Shown: positions 1 to 7,778 of the stretch, piece by piece | Numbering within the stretch: the first letter of the stretch is position 1 | Layout: each line of letters starts with the position of its first letter | Assembly (NCBI RefSeq): GCF_019645835.1 | Contig: NZ_CP080998.1 | Span: forward strand, 1,798,001 to 1,862,000 | Length of the DNA stretch: 64,000 nucleotides | Direction of reading: 5' to 3' | Origin: Mycolicibacterium holsaticum DSM 44478 = JCM 12374 | GTDB lineage: Bacteria; Actinomycetota; Actinomycetes; Mycobacteriales; Mycobacteriaceae | Made by a program: the position numbers and the translations under genes | The notes under the pieces: model-generated | The model's database searches: none | The model's input: the letters and a program-made list of their open reading frames with translations, nothing else | What the model was told of the DNA's origin: nothing

Positions 1-1300
1 GGGCCGCGGCGCGGACGCCGTGACCTACCACGTGCAGGTCGCGAATGTCGCCACGCTGGAGTCGAACTCACCGGTGATGATCGACGATGTCGTCGTCGGA
101 AGCGTCGGCAAGATGACGGTCGACAACTGGCATGCCGACGTGGAGATCTCGGTGAAACCCGACGTCGCCATACCGGCCAATGCGGTGGCCACCGTCGGGC
201 AGACCAGCCTGCTGGGCTCGATGCACCTGGCGCTCAACCCGGCACTGGGCGAAGAACCCAGCGGTCGGCTGCAACCCGGCGCCACCATTCCGCTCAGCGA
301 ATCGTCGACCTATCCGTCCACCGAACGCACGCTGTCGTCGTTGTCGATGGTGGTCAACGGCGGGGGACTGGGCCAGATCGGTGACGTCATCCACAATTTC
401 AGCGCCGCGGTGTCCGGGCGCGAACCCGAGATCCGCGAACTGCTCACCCGACTGGACAACTTCATCGGAGTTCTGGACACCCAGCGGGACGACATCATCG
501 CCACCATCCAACAGCTGAACCGTGTCGCGGGCACCTTCGCCGGACAGCGCGAGGTGATCGACCGTGCGCTCAAGGAGATTCCGCCGGCCATCGACGTGCT
601 GATCAAGGAGCGGCCGAACCTGACCACCGCCCTGGAGAAGCTCGGCACGTTCGGTGACACCGCGACCACGCTGGTCAACGAGGCGGGTGACGATCTGGTG
701 AAAGACCTGGAGAACCTGGGTCCGGCGCTCGGCGCGATCGCCGACATCGGACCCGATCTGAACCTTGCGCTGTTGTGGGCCACCGCCTTTCCCTACGGCC
801 CGACATTCGCCGACCGGATCACCCGGGGCGACTACATTAACCTGTTCGCGACGTTCGACCTGACCTATCCGCGGTTGAAGAAGACGCTGTTGCTCGGTAC
901 CCGGTGGGGTGACGAGAACGCCAAGCTCATCCCCGCGCCAGGCGACCCGTACTGGGCGAACTACTCGTACAACCCGATGTCGCTCGGTGTGGCGCCACCG
1001 CCGACCGAAGGGCTTGCGCCCGCGGCCGGTGCGCCGCCGGGGGAGACCACGCCGAAGGTGAACGGACCGCTGCTGCCGGTGGTGCCGCCGCCGCCCGCCG
1101 CTCCGTGGTTGCCCTCGGCGCCGGTCACCACGTCGTCGCAGATCTTCGCGGGCCCGTACGGAGCAGAAGCGCCGGCTCAGGCAGAATTGCCGGCTCCGCC
1201 GGCTCAAGCCGAATTGCCGGCTCCGCCGGCTCAAGCCGAATTGCCGGCTCCGCCGGCTCAAGCCGAATTGCCGGCTCCGCCGGCGGGAGGCGGTGGCTGA
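1..1300 (+). CDS. mceE: Mce family protein MceE (5' end outside window)
   Basis: This is the penultimate subunit of an Mce lipid/sterol import system, an envelope substrate-binding chain feeding YrbE permeases. The frame is open from base 2, so the N-terminus and expected lipoprotein signal lie upstream of the window; the GTG at 20 is an internal Val codon. About 432 codons are visible. An MCE domain comes first (NSPVMIDDVVVGSVG, then VGQTSLLGSMHL), followed by a helical region and the conserved RGDYINLFATFDLTYPRL block seen in LprN/LprK-type MceE proteins. The tail is Pro/Ala-rich and ends in a perfect nonapeptide repeat. The stop lies 2 bp before the mceF start, so the two are one operon. 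Which mce operon this is cannot be told from the visible part. Confidence 0.9.
   Translation, partial: GRGADAVTYHVQVANVATLESNSPVMIDDVVVGSVGKMTVDNWHADVEISVKPDVAIPANAVATVGQTSLLGSMHLALNPALGEEPSGRLQPGATIPLSESSTYPSTERTLSSLSMVVNGGGLGQIGDVIHNFSAAVSGREPEIRELLTRLDNFIGVLDTQRDDIIATIQQLNRVAGTFAGQREVIDRALKEIPPAIDVLIKERPNLTTALEKLGTFGDTATTLVNEAGDDLVKDLENLGPALGAIADIGPDLNLALLWATAFPYGPTFADRITRGDYINLFATFDLTYPRLKKTLLLGTRWGDENAKLIPAPGDPYWANYSYNPMSLGVAPPPTEGLAPAAGAPPGETTPKVNGPLLPVVPPPPAAPWLPSAPVTTSSQIFAGPYGAEAPAQAELPAPPAQAELPAPPAQAELPAPPAQAELPAPPAGGGG
1172..1279 (+). repeat. Four tandem 27-bp repeats in mceE
   Basis: Four in-frame copies of a 27-bp unit encode PAQAELPAP. Copies 2-4 (1199-1225, 1226-1252, 1253-1279) are identical at the DNA level. 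Copy 1 (1172-1198) differs at two synonymous positions in the QA codons. The repeat lies in the Pro-rich extracytoplasmic tail just before the stop. Identity of third-codon positions indicates recent expansion. Confidence 0.95.
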
Positions 1301-1302
1301 CC

Positions 1303-2952
1303 ATGCTGACCCGTTTCGTCCGAAATCAGCTGATCATCTTCACGATTGCGTCCATCGTCGGCGTCACCGTGATGGTGTTCGCCTACATGCAGGTGCCGAC
1401 CTTGCTCGGTATCGGCCGGTTGACCGTGAAGCTGGAACTGCCGGCCGCCGGCGGTCTGTATCGCTTCGGCAACGTGACGTACCGAGGCGTCCAGATCGGC
1501 AAGGTCACGTCGGTGACGTTGACCGAAACCGGTGCGGAAGCGACGCTGTCGCTTGATACTTCGCCGAGAATCCCCGCGGATCTGCAGGCCGAGGTCCGTA
1601 GCGTTTCGGCGGTCGGCGAGCAGTATGTGGACCTGCGCCCCCGCACCGACTCCGGCCCGTACCTGCAAAGCGGTTCGGTGATCACCGTGGAGAACACGAC
1701 GATCCCCCAACAAGTGGGGCCGATGCTCGACCAGGTGAGCAACCTGGTCGACAGCATCCCCGGAGATCGCATCTCCGACCTGCTCGACGAGTCGTTCAAG
1801 GCGTTCAACGGGGCCGGACCGGATCTGCAGTCGCTGCTCGATTCGGCCGCCACCGTCACGGGTGACGCCAACAGCGTCTCCGACCAGACCCGAGCGCTGA
1901 TCGATGACAGTGGTCCGCTCCTGGATTCACAGGTCGAGACCGCCGACTCGATCCGCACATGGGCGCGCAGCCTGTCCGGGGTGACAAAGCAGCTCGAACA
2001 GAACGATCCGGAAATTCGCGCGCTACTGCAGCGCGGACCCGGCTTCGCACAGGAAGTTTCGCAGCTGCTCACCGACGTGAAGCCGACGCTGCCGATACTC
2101 CTGGCGAATCTCACCACGGTGGGCCAGATCCTGGTCACCTACAACCCGTCACTGGAACAGCTGATCGTCATCTTCCCGGGGATCATCGCGGCCCAGCAGT
2201 CGTTCGGGCTTCCGACGAAGAACCCCACCGGGCTCCCGTCGGGCGACTTCGCGTTGACCATCGGCGACCCGCCGGCGTGCACGGTCGGCTTCCTTCCGCC
2301 GTCACAGTGGCGCAACCCCGAGGACCTGACCTCCATCGACACCCCCGACGGGTTGTACTGCAAACTGCCGCAAGACTCTCCGATCAGCGTGCGCGGCGCA
2401 CGCAACTATCCATGCATGGAGCATCCCGGAAAGCGGGCGCCCACGGTGCAGCTCTGCGACGACCCCAAGGGCTATCAGCCGTTGGCTCTGCGGCAGCACT
2501 ACACCGGCCCGTATCCGATCGACCCCAACCTCATCTCGCAGGGCATCCCCGTCGATGACCGGGTGGACTTCCAGGAGCGGATCTACGCACCGATCGAGGG
2601 CACGCCGCTGCCGCCGGGTGCGGTTCCGCAAGGAAAGCCGCCCGTGTCACTGCCCGGCACGCCCTCGACACCGGTGGGGCAGCCTGCCCCGATCGCTCCG
2701 CCGCCGCCACCTCCGCCCGGCAATTCGGTGAACGGGACGCCGATTCCGGCGCCACCGGCCCCAGCCGGGGCGGTACCTGCGACGCCAAGTGCGTACGGGG
2801 ACAATGGTTCCGCGGCGGGACCGTCGGTTGCTGTGGCCACCTACAACCCGGAGACGGGTGATTACCTGACACCCGACGGTCGGGTGGAGCAGCTGAAGAA
2901 CGTGGCGGCCGGACAGCAGCCTAAGTCGTGGAAAGACCTGCTGCCGACCTGA
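1303..2952 (+). CDS. mceF: Mce family protein MceF
   Basis: Last core subunit of the Mce importer (549 aa). The ATG at 1303 follows the mceE stop by 2 bp, with GGGAGG-like RBS sequence about 12 nt upstream inside mceE. It opens with MLTRFVRNQLIIFTIASIVG, a signal-anchor helix typical of MceF. An MCE domain follows (GGLYRFGNVTYRGVQIGKV, then VRSVSAVGEQYVDL), then a long helical region, the conserved C-terminal motifs FLPPSQWRNPED and SVRGARNYPC, and a Pro-rich tail. The family acts in the envelope with YrbE permeases and the MceG ATPase. The usual following genes, encoding Mce-associated membrane proteins, are not adjacent; a pair lies about 11.6 kb away (14536 and 15354). Confidence 0.92.
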   Translation: MLTRFVRNQLIIFTIASIVGVTVMVFAYMQVPTLLGIGRLTVKLELPAAGGLYRFGNVTYRGVQIGKVTSVTLTETGAEATLSLDTSPRIPADLQAEVRSVSAVGEQYVDLRPRTDSGPYLQSGSVITVENTTIPQQVGPMLDQVSNLVDSIPGDRISDLLDESFKAFNGAGPDLQSLLDSAATVTGDANSVSDQTRALIDDSGPLLDSQVETADSIRTWARSLSGVTKQLEQNDPEIRALLQRGPGFAQEVSQLLTDVKPTLPILLANLTTVGQILVTYNPSLEQLIVIFPGIIAAQQSFGLPTKNPTGLPSGDFALTIGDPPACTVGFLPPSQWRNPEDLTSIDTPDGLYCKLPQDSPISVRGARNYPCMEHPGKRAPTVQLCDDPKGYQPLALRQHYTGPYPIDPNLISQGIPVDDRVDFQERIYAPIEGTPLPPGAVPQGKPPVSLPGTPSTPVGQPAPIAPPPPPPPGNSVNGTPIPAPPAPAGAVPATPSAYGDNGSAAGPSVAVATYNPETGDYLTPDGRVEQLKNVAAGQQPKSWKDLLPT

Positions 2953-3480
2953 TCAGGAGATCTTCTCCATCCGCACCGGCAGCTCGATGACGACGGGTTT
3001 GTTGACCCCGCACGCACCGCTCGCGCCCTTCGTCACGTTGCGGCCCCCGAAGGTCTTCATGTCCTTGGTCAGCCGGGTGTTGGTGGTGGGGTCGACCCCC
3101 CACAGGATGAACTTCTGATGGCCCAGTGCGAAGGTGCCGTCCGGACACGGGATCCAGTTCGGGATGTCGTGGTCGACGTACCAGAAGTCGTCGAGCCGGG
3201 CCGTGCCGGTCCAACCCCGATCACTCGTCACGGTGCCGACGCATTCGATCGGGCTCACACAATCGCTGGAGACCGTCCAGGTCTCGATCACCGTCTCCTG
3301 GTCGATCAACACCTCGTTGGTCCTGGCCCACTCGCCGTCTGACATCACCCGGTAGGTGCCGTTGAGTTCGACGCCGAAGTTCGACGCGTACGCCGGCGTT
3401 GCCGCGCTTACACTTCCGATCACGACGCCGCTCGCGACAACCGCCGCTGACACCAGGCCCAATGCACCGACTTCACGCAT
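2953..3480 (-). CDS. Exported protein, function unknown
   Basis: A 175-aa protein with an N-terminal signal sequence (hydrophobic residues about 8-30, AYA-like cleavage motif near residue 31). The mature part contains five Cys (including SSDCVSP, IECVGT, WIPCPDG and SGACGVN) and several conserved-looking Trp. It resembles secreted mycobacterial proteins of unknown function. The gene is tail to tail with mceF with no gap: the stops TGA and, on the other strand, TCA abut at 2952/2953. Its promoter is shared head to head with the exported-protein gene at 3559 and contains the operator at 3502-3538, so it is probably co-regulated with the lipid catabolic genes. No enzyme motif is visible. Confidence 0.8.
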   Translation of the reverse strand: MREVGALGLVSAAVVASGVVIGSVSAATPAYASNFGVELNGTYRVMSDGEWARTNEVLIDQETVIETWTVSSDCVSPIECVGTVTSDRGWTGTARLDDFWYVDHDIPNWIPCPDGTFALGHQKFILWGVDPTTNTRLTKDMKTFGGRNVTKGASGACGVNKPVVIELPVRMEKIS

Positions 3481-3501
3481 ACCTCAGCCTAACGTGGCAC
3501 C

Positions 3502-3538
3502 GGTATTTGTCTTCTCTGAAAGCGAGAATTTCGTTGCC
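3502..3538. promoter_or_regulatory. Operator 1 of the GAGAAT regulon (divergent promoter)
   Basis: Reads GGTATT, 3 nt, CTTCTC, 7 nt, GAGAAT, 3 nt, GTTGCC. The layout matches the site at 10017-10053 half-site for half-site, including both outer blocks. It sits between two divergent exported-protein genes whose starts are at 3480 and 3559. Confidence 0.7.
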
Positions 3539-3558
3539 GGGCATGTGAAAATGGCGTC

Positions 3559-3960
3559 GTGCGATCAATCGGCGCAGTGCTCGCTGCCTTGGCAACGCTT
3601 GGCACCGTCATCGCTGCACCGTCAGCGTCGGCTCAGCCACCCCCACCGCCGCCGGCGGCTGAATGCAACGAACCGTCCTGCACGCCCGGCATCGCGCCGA
3701 ACATCGTGCTCGGGTCGTACTGCAGCAACACCACCCACTACGTGTTCGGGGTGACGTCGTGGGGACGGTTGGTGTTCTGCGGGTCACCGCGGCGATACGA
3801 ACCTCGCTGGTTCCGCTCACCGGAGATGCACGGGATCAAGAACGACGGCCAACTGTGTCCGGGGCTCGACGGTGACGTCGCCCAGGCGCCCGACGGCCTG
3901 TTCCTCAGCTGTGTCGGGCGGGACGGCAGATCCGCATGGGAGTACGGCGGCAACGCCTAG
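3559..3960 (+). CDS. Small exported protein, function unknown
   Basis: A 133-aa protein starting at GTG. It has a clear signal peptide (MRSIGAVLAALATLGTVIAA, cleavage near ASAQ), then a Pro run and a compact Cys-containing domain (CNEPSC, SYCSNTTHY, VFCGSP, GQLCPGLDG, FLSCVGRDG). Six or more Cys suggest disulfides outside the cytoplasm. No catalytic motif is recognised. The gene is divergent from the exported protein at 2953-3480 across operator 1, so both are likely switched together with the mce-linked catabolic genes. It converges on the P450 gene with a hairpin between. Confidence 0.75.
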   Translation: MRSIGAVLAALATLGTVIAAPSASAQPPPPPPAAECNEPSCTPGIAPNIVLGSYCSNTTHYVFGVTSWGRLVFCGSPRRYEPRWFRSPEMHGIKNDGQLCPGLDGDVAQAPDGLFLSCVGRDGRSAWEYGGNA

Positions 3961-3971
3961 TTCTCGTCGCC

Positions 3972-4025
3972 GACTCTGCGCACCGATCGCAACTCCCGCG
4001 ATTTGGGTGATCTGTGCGCAGAGTC
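3972..4025. terminator. Long hairpin between convergent genes
   Basis: Perfect 12-bp arms GACTCTGCGCAC (3972-3983) and GTGCGCAGAGTC (4014-4025), with a further inner pairing (CCCGCGATTTGGG region). No T tract. Lies between convergent stops at 3960 and 4040, so it is probably a bidirectional terminator. Confidence 0.65.
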
Positions 4026-4039
4026 AACCAAGGGCCGGT

Positions 4040-5320
4040 TCAGCCCGCGGGCGTGAACTCGATGTTCAATTCGGTGAGACCACGCAGGATGAACGTCGGC
4101 TCGTAGACGTACCGCCGCGCGTCGATCGGCCCGTGCTTGTCCTCGCTGATCGTGATGTCGGCCATCCGGTCCAGGATCCGCTCGATCGAAACCCGGCCCT
4201 CCACCCGCGCCAGCGGGGCTCCGGGGCACGAGTGGATGCCGCGGCTGAACGCGATGTGCTCACGCACGTTGCGCCGATCCAGCTTGAACTCGTGCGGGTC
4301 GTCGAACCGCTGCGGATCACGGTTGGCAGCGCCGGGGCTGACCATCACCGTCGTCCCGGCGGGCACGGGCGTGTCACCGAGAGCCGTTGTCTTGCGGGCC
4401 AATCGGAACACACTTTTCACCGGGCTGTCCATCCGCAGGCATTCCTCGATGAACACCGGAATCAGGCTGCGGTCCTGGCGGAGTTGCTGCTGGATGTCGG
4501 GGCGGTCGCCGAGGATCCGCAGCGCGGCACCGAGCAGTTTGGCGGTGGTCTCCTGGCCGGCGGCGAACAGGAACGTCGCGGTGCGAACGACGTCGTCCAC
4601 CTCCGGAGTGGAGCCGTCGGGGTACTTCGCGGTCGCGATCGAGGTGAGCACGTCGTCGCGGGGTGCTTCCCGCCGCTCCTCGATGTAGGACACGAACTTC
4701 TCGTCGGCCCACGCCAGCGGGTTGGTGGCGATCACCTCGTGATCGAGGTTGCCGACGGCGGTCCCTGGCCGCTCGGCCCCGAACGCCTCGCGGAACTCTT
4801 CGTGGTCGGATTCGGGAACACCAAGCAGGTCGGCAACCACCAGAAGCGAAAACGGCTTGGCGTATGCGGCCAGAAACTCACACTTGCCGTCGGCGATGAA
4901 CTCGTCGATGTGGCGGTCGGCCAGCCGCCACATGAAGTCCTCGTTCTCCTTGAGCCGCTTGGGCGTAAGCAGCCGCGAAAGGATCGAGCGCGCGTCGGTG
5001 TGCAGCGGCGGGTCCATCGTGACCATGTGCTCGAACATCGGGATCTCGGTGCGGTGCTTTTCGATCAGCGGGCCGATGTCGTCGCCCTCGGGAACGAACG
5101 GGATCGGGGTGAACGGGCCCATCACCGCCACGCACGACGAGTAGTTCTCGCTGTCCTTGTAGACGGCGTTGGCCGCCTCCCAGCCGGTGACCGCCAGCAC
5201 GCCGTTGTTGATCGGACAGCACACCGGGTCCTTCGCGCGCACGTGGTCGTAGTACGGGTGCGGGTCGGGCACCAGCGAGGGATCGGTGAAGTAGTCGACG
5301 GAGTCGAAATCGGTGGTCAT
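4040..5320 (-). CDS. Cytochrome P450
   Basis: Soluble bacterial class P450 monooxygenase (426 aa). Visible motifs are the I-helix AAGQETT (about residues 252-258; most P450s have acidic Asp or Glu before TT), ExxR as EECLR (about 291), and the heme loop FSRGIHSCPGAPLAR with Cys365 as the axial ligand. The ATG at 5320 was chosen over the longer in-frame start at 5392 because GGGAGGAA lies 8-9 nt upstream. It is divergent from a TetR regulator across a perfect-spaced 20-bp palindrome (5383-5402). No ferredoxin gene is adjacent. Its place in an mce/CoA-ligase cluster suggests hydroxylation of a lipid or steroid-like substrate; the CYP family cannot be assigned here. Confidence 0.93.
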   Translation of the reverse strand: MTTDFDSVDYFTDPSLVPDPHPYYDHVRAKDPVCCPINNGVLAVTGWEAANAVYKDSENYSSCVAVMGPFTPIPFVPEGDDIGPLIEKHRTEIPMFEHMVTMDPPLHTDARSILSRLLTPKRLKENEDFMWRLADRHIDEFIADGKCEFLAAYAKPFSLLVVADLLGVPESDHEEFREAFGAERPGTAVGNLDHEVIATNPLAWADEKFVSYIEERREAPRDDVLTSIATAKYPDGSTPEVDDVVRTATFLFAAGQETTAKLLGAALRILGDRPDIQQQLRQDRSLIPVFIEECLRMDSPVKSVFRLARKTTALGDTPVPAGTTVMVSPGAANRDPQRFDDPHEFKLDRRNVREHIAFSRGIHSCPGAPLARVEGRVSIERILDRMADITISEDKHGPIDARRYVYEPTFILRGLTELNIEFTPAG

Positions 5321-5382
5321 GTGAAGCGTTTCCTCCCGGAACCCAAGGTTTGTCGCGGTGCACGCGTGTGAGAAACCAAATA

Positions 5383-5402
5383 TGCTGAGCAACTGCTTAG
5401 CA
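5383..5402. promoter_or_regulatory. 20-bp palindromic operator between P450 and TetR genes
   Basis: TGCTGAGCAACTGCTTAGCA is a dyad of TGCTnAGCA half-sites. It lies 63 bp upstream of the P450 start and 90 bp upstream of the tetR start. The position and symmetry fit the autoregulatory site of the adjacent TetR protein. It is unrelated to the GAGAAT operators nearby. Confidence 0.65.
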
Positions 5403-5491
5403 TGGCGGTAGAGTCGTGGTCAAGGGAACAGGGCTCTGCGGCGTCTAACATCTGCGTGTCGGGGCCCGAATGAACTGAGCGGGGGAGTGAT

Positions 5492-6178
5492 ATGGCATCG
5501 GCGCGAAGGATCGGAGCGCCGGAGGCGAAGAACCGGGGCGTGCTGATCGACGCTGCCGAGCAGCTGCTGCTCGAAGAGGGATACGCCGCGGTCACGTCCC
5601 GCCGGGTCGCCGAAAGAGCGGGTCTGAAACCGCAACTCGTGCACTATTACTTCCGCACCATGGAGGATCTGTTCCTCGCGGTGTTCCGCCGCATGGCCGA
5701 GGCGGGGCTGGCCGTGCTGTCGAGCGCCCTGGCGTCGCCGAAACCACTGTGGGCGCTGTGGCGCTTCAGCACCCGGCCGGAGGCGACCCGGCTGACGATG
5801 GAGTTCATGGGGCTCGCCAATCACCGAAAGGCGCTGCGCGCAGAGATCGTCTACTTTGCCGAACGGTTCCGCGAAGAGCAGAACAAGGCGATCGCCGCCG
5901 CGCTGGCCCGCTACGGCGTCGAGTCCAACGACGTACCGCCGGTGGTCTGGACGATGTTCGCGACGAGCGTGTCGCAGGCGTTGGTGGTAGAACAAGCGCT
6001 CGGCATGACCACCGGGCACGCCGAGATTCTGCAGTTCTGTGAGGAGTGGCTACGTCGCCTCGAGGGCGAACCGCCCGATGTCGACGGTGCCGATCACCAG
6101 TTACGGATCGAGCAGAGCGCGCCCTTTGGTCCCGCGTCGGTGGCGACGACGACGCCGTCCACCGCGAGCACGCAGTGA
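5492..6178 (+). CDS. TetR family transcriptional regulator
   Basis: A 228-aa regulator. The N-terminal TetR helix-turn-helix (about residues 16-62) shows AAEQLLLEEGYAAVTSRRVA and GLKPQLVHYYFRTMEDLF. The rest is a helical ligand-binding domain. The ATG follows GGGGGAG at 6-8 nt. It probably represses itself and the divergent P450 gene through the palindrome at 5383-5402. The last 85 bp overlap, tail to tail, the 3' end of the exported-protein gene at 6094-6555; the low-complexity Thr/Ser C-terminus (about residues 202-228) is encoded there and may be a recent extension. Confidence 0.88.
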   Translation: MASARRIGAPEAKNRGVLIDAAEQLLLEEGYAAVTSRRVAERAGLKPQLVHYYFRTMEDLFLAVFRRMAEAGLAVLSSALASPKPLWALWRFSTRPEATRLTMEFMGLANHRKALRAEIVYFAERFREEQNKAIAAALARYGVESNDVPPVVWTMFATSVSQALVVEQALGMTTGHAEILQFCEEWLRRLEGEPPDVDGADHQLRIEQSAPFGPASVATTTPSTASTQ

Positions 6179-6555
6179 ATGTTGGGCGTCTGAGTTGACT
6201 GGCCGCTGGTCGCGGTGACCATGGCCCACTCGTCGGGGTTCGCCAGCACGACGTCGAGCACCCACTGTTGGTCCGGGCCGACACGGGCCTTGGCTTTGGG
6301 GCTGTAGACGTACGGATTGTGGCTGTAGTCCGCCCAATTCGGCGGATCGGTGTCGCGGTAGTAGATCGCGACGTCGAACGGTTGCTCGGCGAACACCGTG
6401 TACTTGACGTTGTGCACCGCGGGCGGCGGTGGTGGCGGCTGCCCGTGCGCGGTCGCGGAGGCAGCCACGACACCGGCACCGGCCATCACCACTGCCGACA
6501 ACAGCGACAGCAGACGGCGTCGGGCGCGGGCGAGACGTACCGGCGGCAACATCAT
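6094..6555 (-). CDS. Exported protein, MmpS-like fold possible
   Basis: A 153-aa protein with an Arg-rich N-terminus, a hydrophobic signal helix (about residues 14-33) and AHGQ before a run of six Pro. The mature domain has VKYTVFAEQPFDVAIYYRDT, NWADYSHNPY and CVLAVDGVVV, with two Cys. The pattern (beta-rich, late Cys-x-hydrophobic-x-VDG) resembles MmpS-type extracytoplasmic domains and widespread mycobacterial secreted proteins, but I do not assign a function. Two Met codons are in tandem at the start (6555, 6552). It overlaps the TetR gene end by 85 bp on the opposite strand, an unusually long convergent overlap. Confidence 0.78.
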   Translation of the reverse strand: MMLPPVRLARARRRLLSLLSAVVMAGAGVVAASATAHGQPPPPPPAVHNVKYTVFAEQPFDVAIYYRDTDPPNWADYSHNPYVYSPKAKARVGPDQQWVLDVVLANPDEWAMVTATSGQSTQTPNIHCVLAVDGVVVATDAGPKGALCSIRNW

Positions 6556-6607
6556 GTCCGAATCCTAGATCGATAGTTTCGCCGAAAGGGCCGAATCGCC
6601 TTGTGCA

Positions 6608-7762
6608 TCAGATGGACAGGATCGTCGCCGATGCGGTACCGGGTGCGCCGTAGACCTGTGCCAACCCCACCCGCGGTGTACCCGGCACCTGACGCTCGCC
6701 GGCCTCCCCGCGCAACTGACGCACCAGTTCGTGCACCTGCCGCAGCCCCGAGGCGCCGATCGGCTCCCCGTTGGCGATCAGCCCGCCGTCGGTGTTGACC
6801 GGCATCGTGCCATCGATTTCGGTGGCGCCGTCGGCCAACAGCTTCTCCTGTTCGCCGTCGGCGCACAGGCCGGTCTCGGCCATGTGGATCACCTCTGCGC
6901 CGGCATCGGTGTCCTGCAGCTGTGCGATGTCGACATCCTCGGGTCCGATGCCCGCCGCCTCGTAGGCGGCCCTAGCCGCATACACCGTCGGCGACGGATC
7001 CTCGTCGAGCGGAGCCGACGTCGCGTGCACCTCATAGGCACCGAACGTGCGTGTCCGAATCTCGCTGGCGCGCACATACACCGGTTTGTCGGTGAACTTG
7101 TGCGCGATGTCGCCGCGGCACATGATCACCGCCGCCGCTCCTTCGTCGGGCGCGCAGAACATGTACTGCGTGAGCGGATAGTTCAGCACCGCCGAGTTGA
7201 GGATCTCCTCTTCGGAGATCGGCTTGCGGCGGAACGCATTCGGGTTGCGCTCCCCGTTGCGGAAGTTCTTGGCGGCCACCTTGGCCAGCGTCACCTGGCT
7301 GATGTTGTGGTCGTGGATGTACTTGTTGGCTTTCATGCCGAAGAACTTGGTGGTGACGAACTGCCCGTTCTCGGCGTACCACTGCGGCAACGCGAGCTTG
7401 GCCGGATCGTCGGTGAACGCGCCGCGCGGATGCTTGTCCAGGCCGATCGCGATGCCGATGTCGTACTTGCCCAGCCGGATGGTGTCGGCGGTCTGCTGGA
7501 TCGCGCTGGCGGCCGTCGCGCACGCGTTGAACACGTTGGTGAACGTGATACCGGTCAGCCCGACCAGGCGGGTGACGGCGTCGGGGTTGGACACCTCGTA
7601 GCTGCCGCCGAAGCCGAACTGGATGTCCTTCCATTCCACGCCGGCGTCGGTGAGCGCGGACTGGATGGCCTCCGCGCCCATCTCCATCGCCGTCTTGTCG
7701 AACCGGCCGAACGGGTGCAGGCCCACGCCGATGATCGCGACTGTGTCTGTTTCGGTCCTCAT
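6608..7762 (-). CDS. Thiolase-fold lipid-transfer (Ltp) protein, probable aldolase subunit
   Basis: A 384-aa thiolase-superfamily protein of the SCP-x/Ltp branch. The first thiolase Cys is present (FNACATAAS, Cys81), but the usual GHPxGASG His is replaced by Glu (NGEPIGASG, Glu333), and the second catalytic Cys region reads QVYGAPGTAS with Tyr371. In this family such substitutions, together with a DUF35 partner, mark retro-aldol lyases like Ltp2, which cleaves 3-hydroxyacyl-CoA side chains in sterol catabolism, rather than true thiolases. The DUF35 gene ends 16 bp upstream, so they form one operon under operator 2. The substrate is unknown; a degenerate thiolase is the alternative. Confidence 0.85.
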   Translation of the reverse strand: MRTETDTVAIIGVGLHPFGRFDKTAMEMGAEAIQSALTDAGVEWKDIQFGFGGSYEVSNPDAVTRLVGLTGITFTNVFNACATAASAIQQTADTIRLGKYDIGIAIGLDKHPRGAFTDDPAKLALPQWYAENGQFVTTKFFGMKANKYIHDHNISQVTLAKVAAKNFRNGERNPNAFRRKPISEEEILNSAVLNYPLTQYMFCAPDEGAAAVIMCRGDIAHKFTDKPVYVRASEIRTRTFGAYEVHATSAPLDEDPSPTVYAARAAYEAAGIGPEDVDIAQLQDTDAGAEVIHMAETGLCADGEQEKLLADGATEIDGTMPVNTDGGLIANGEPIGASGLRQVHELVRQLRGEAGERQVPGTPRVGLAQVYGAPGTASATILSI

Positions 7763-7778
7763 GCGGTCGGGGTCCTTT

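Noticed and set aside
3872..5371. 499-codon open frame on the plus strand across the P450 gene
   Set aside because: The P450 on the minus strand has all family motifs and an RBS. The plus frame shows only low-complexity Arg/His/Gly sequence.
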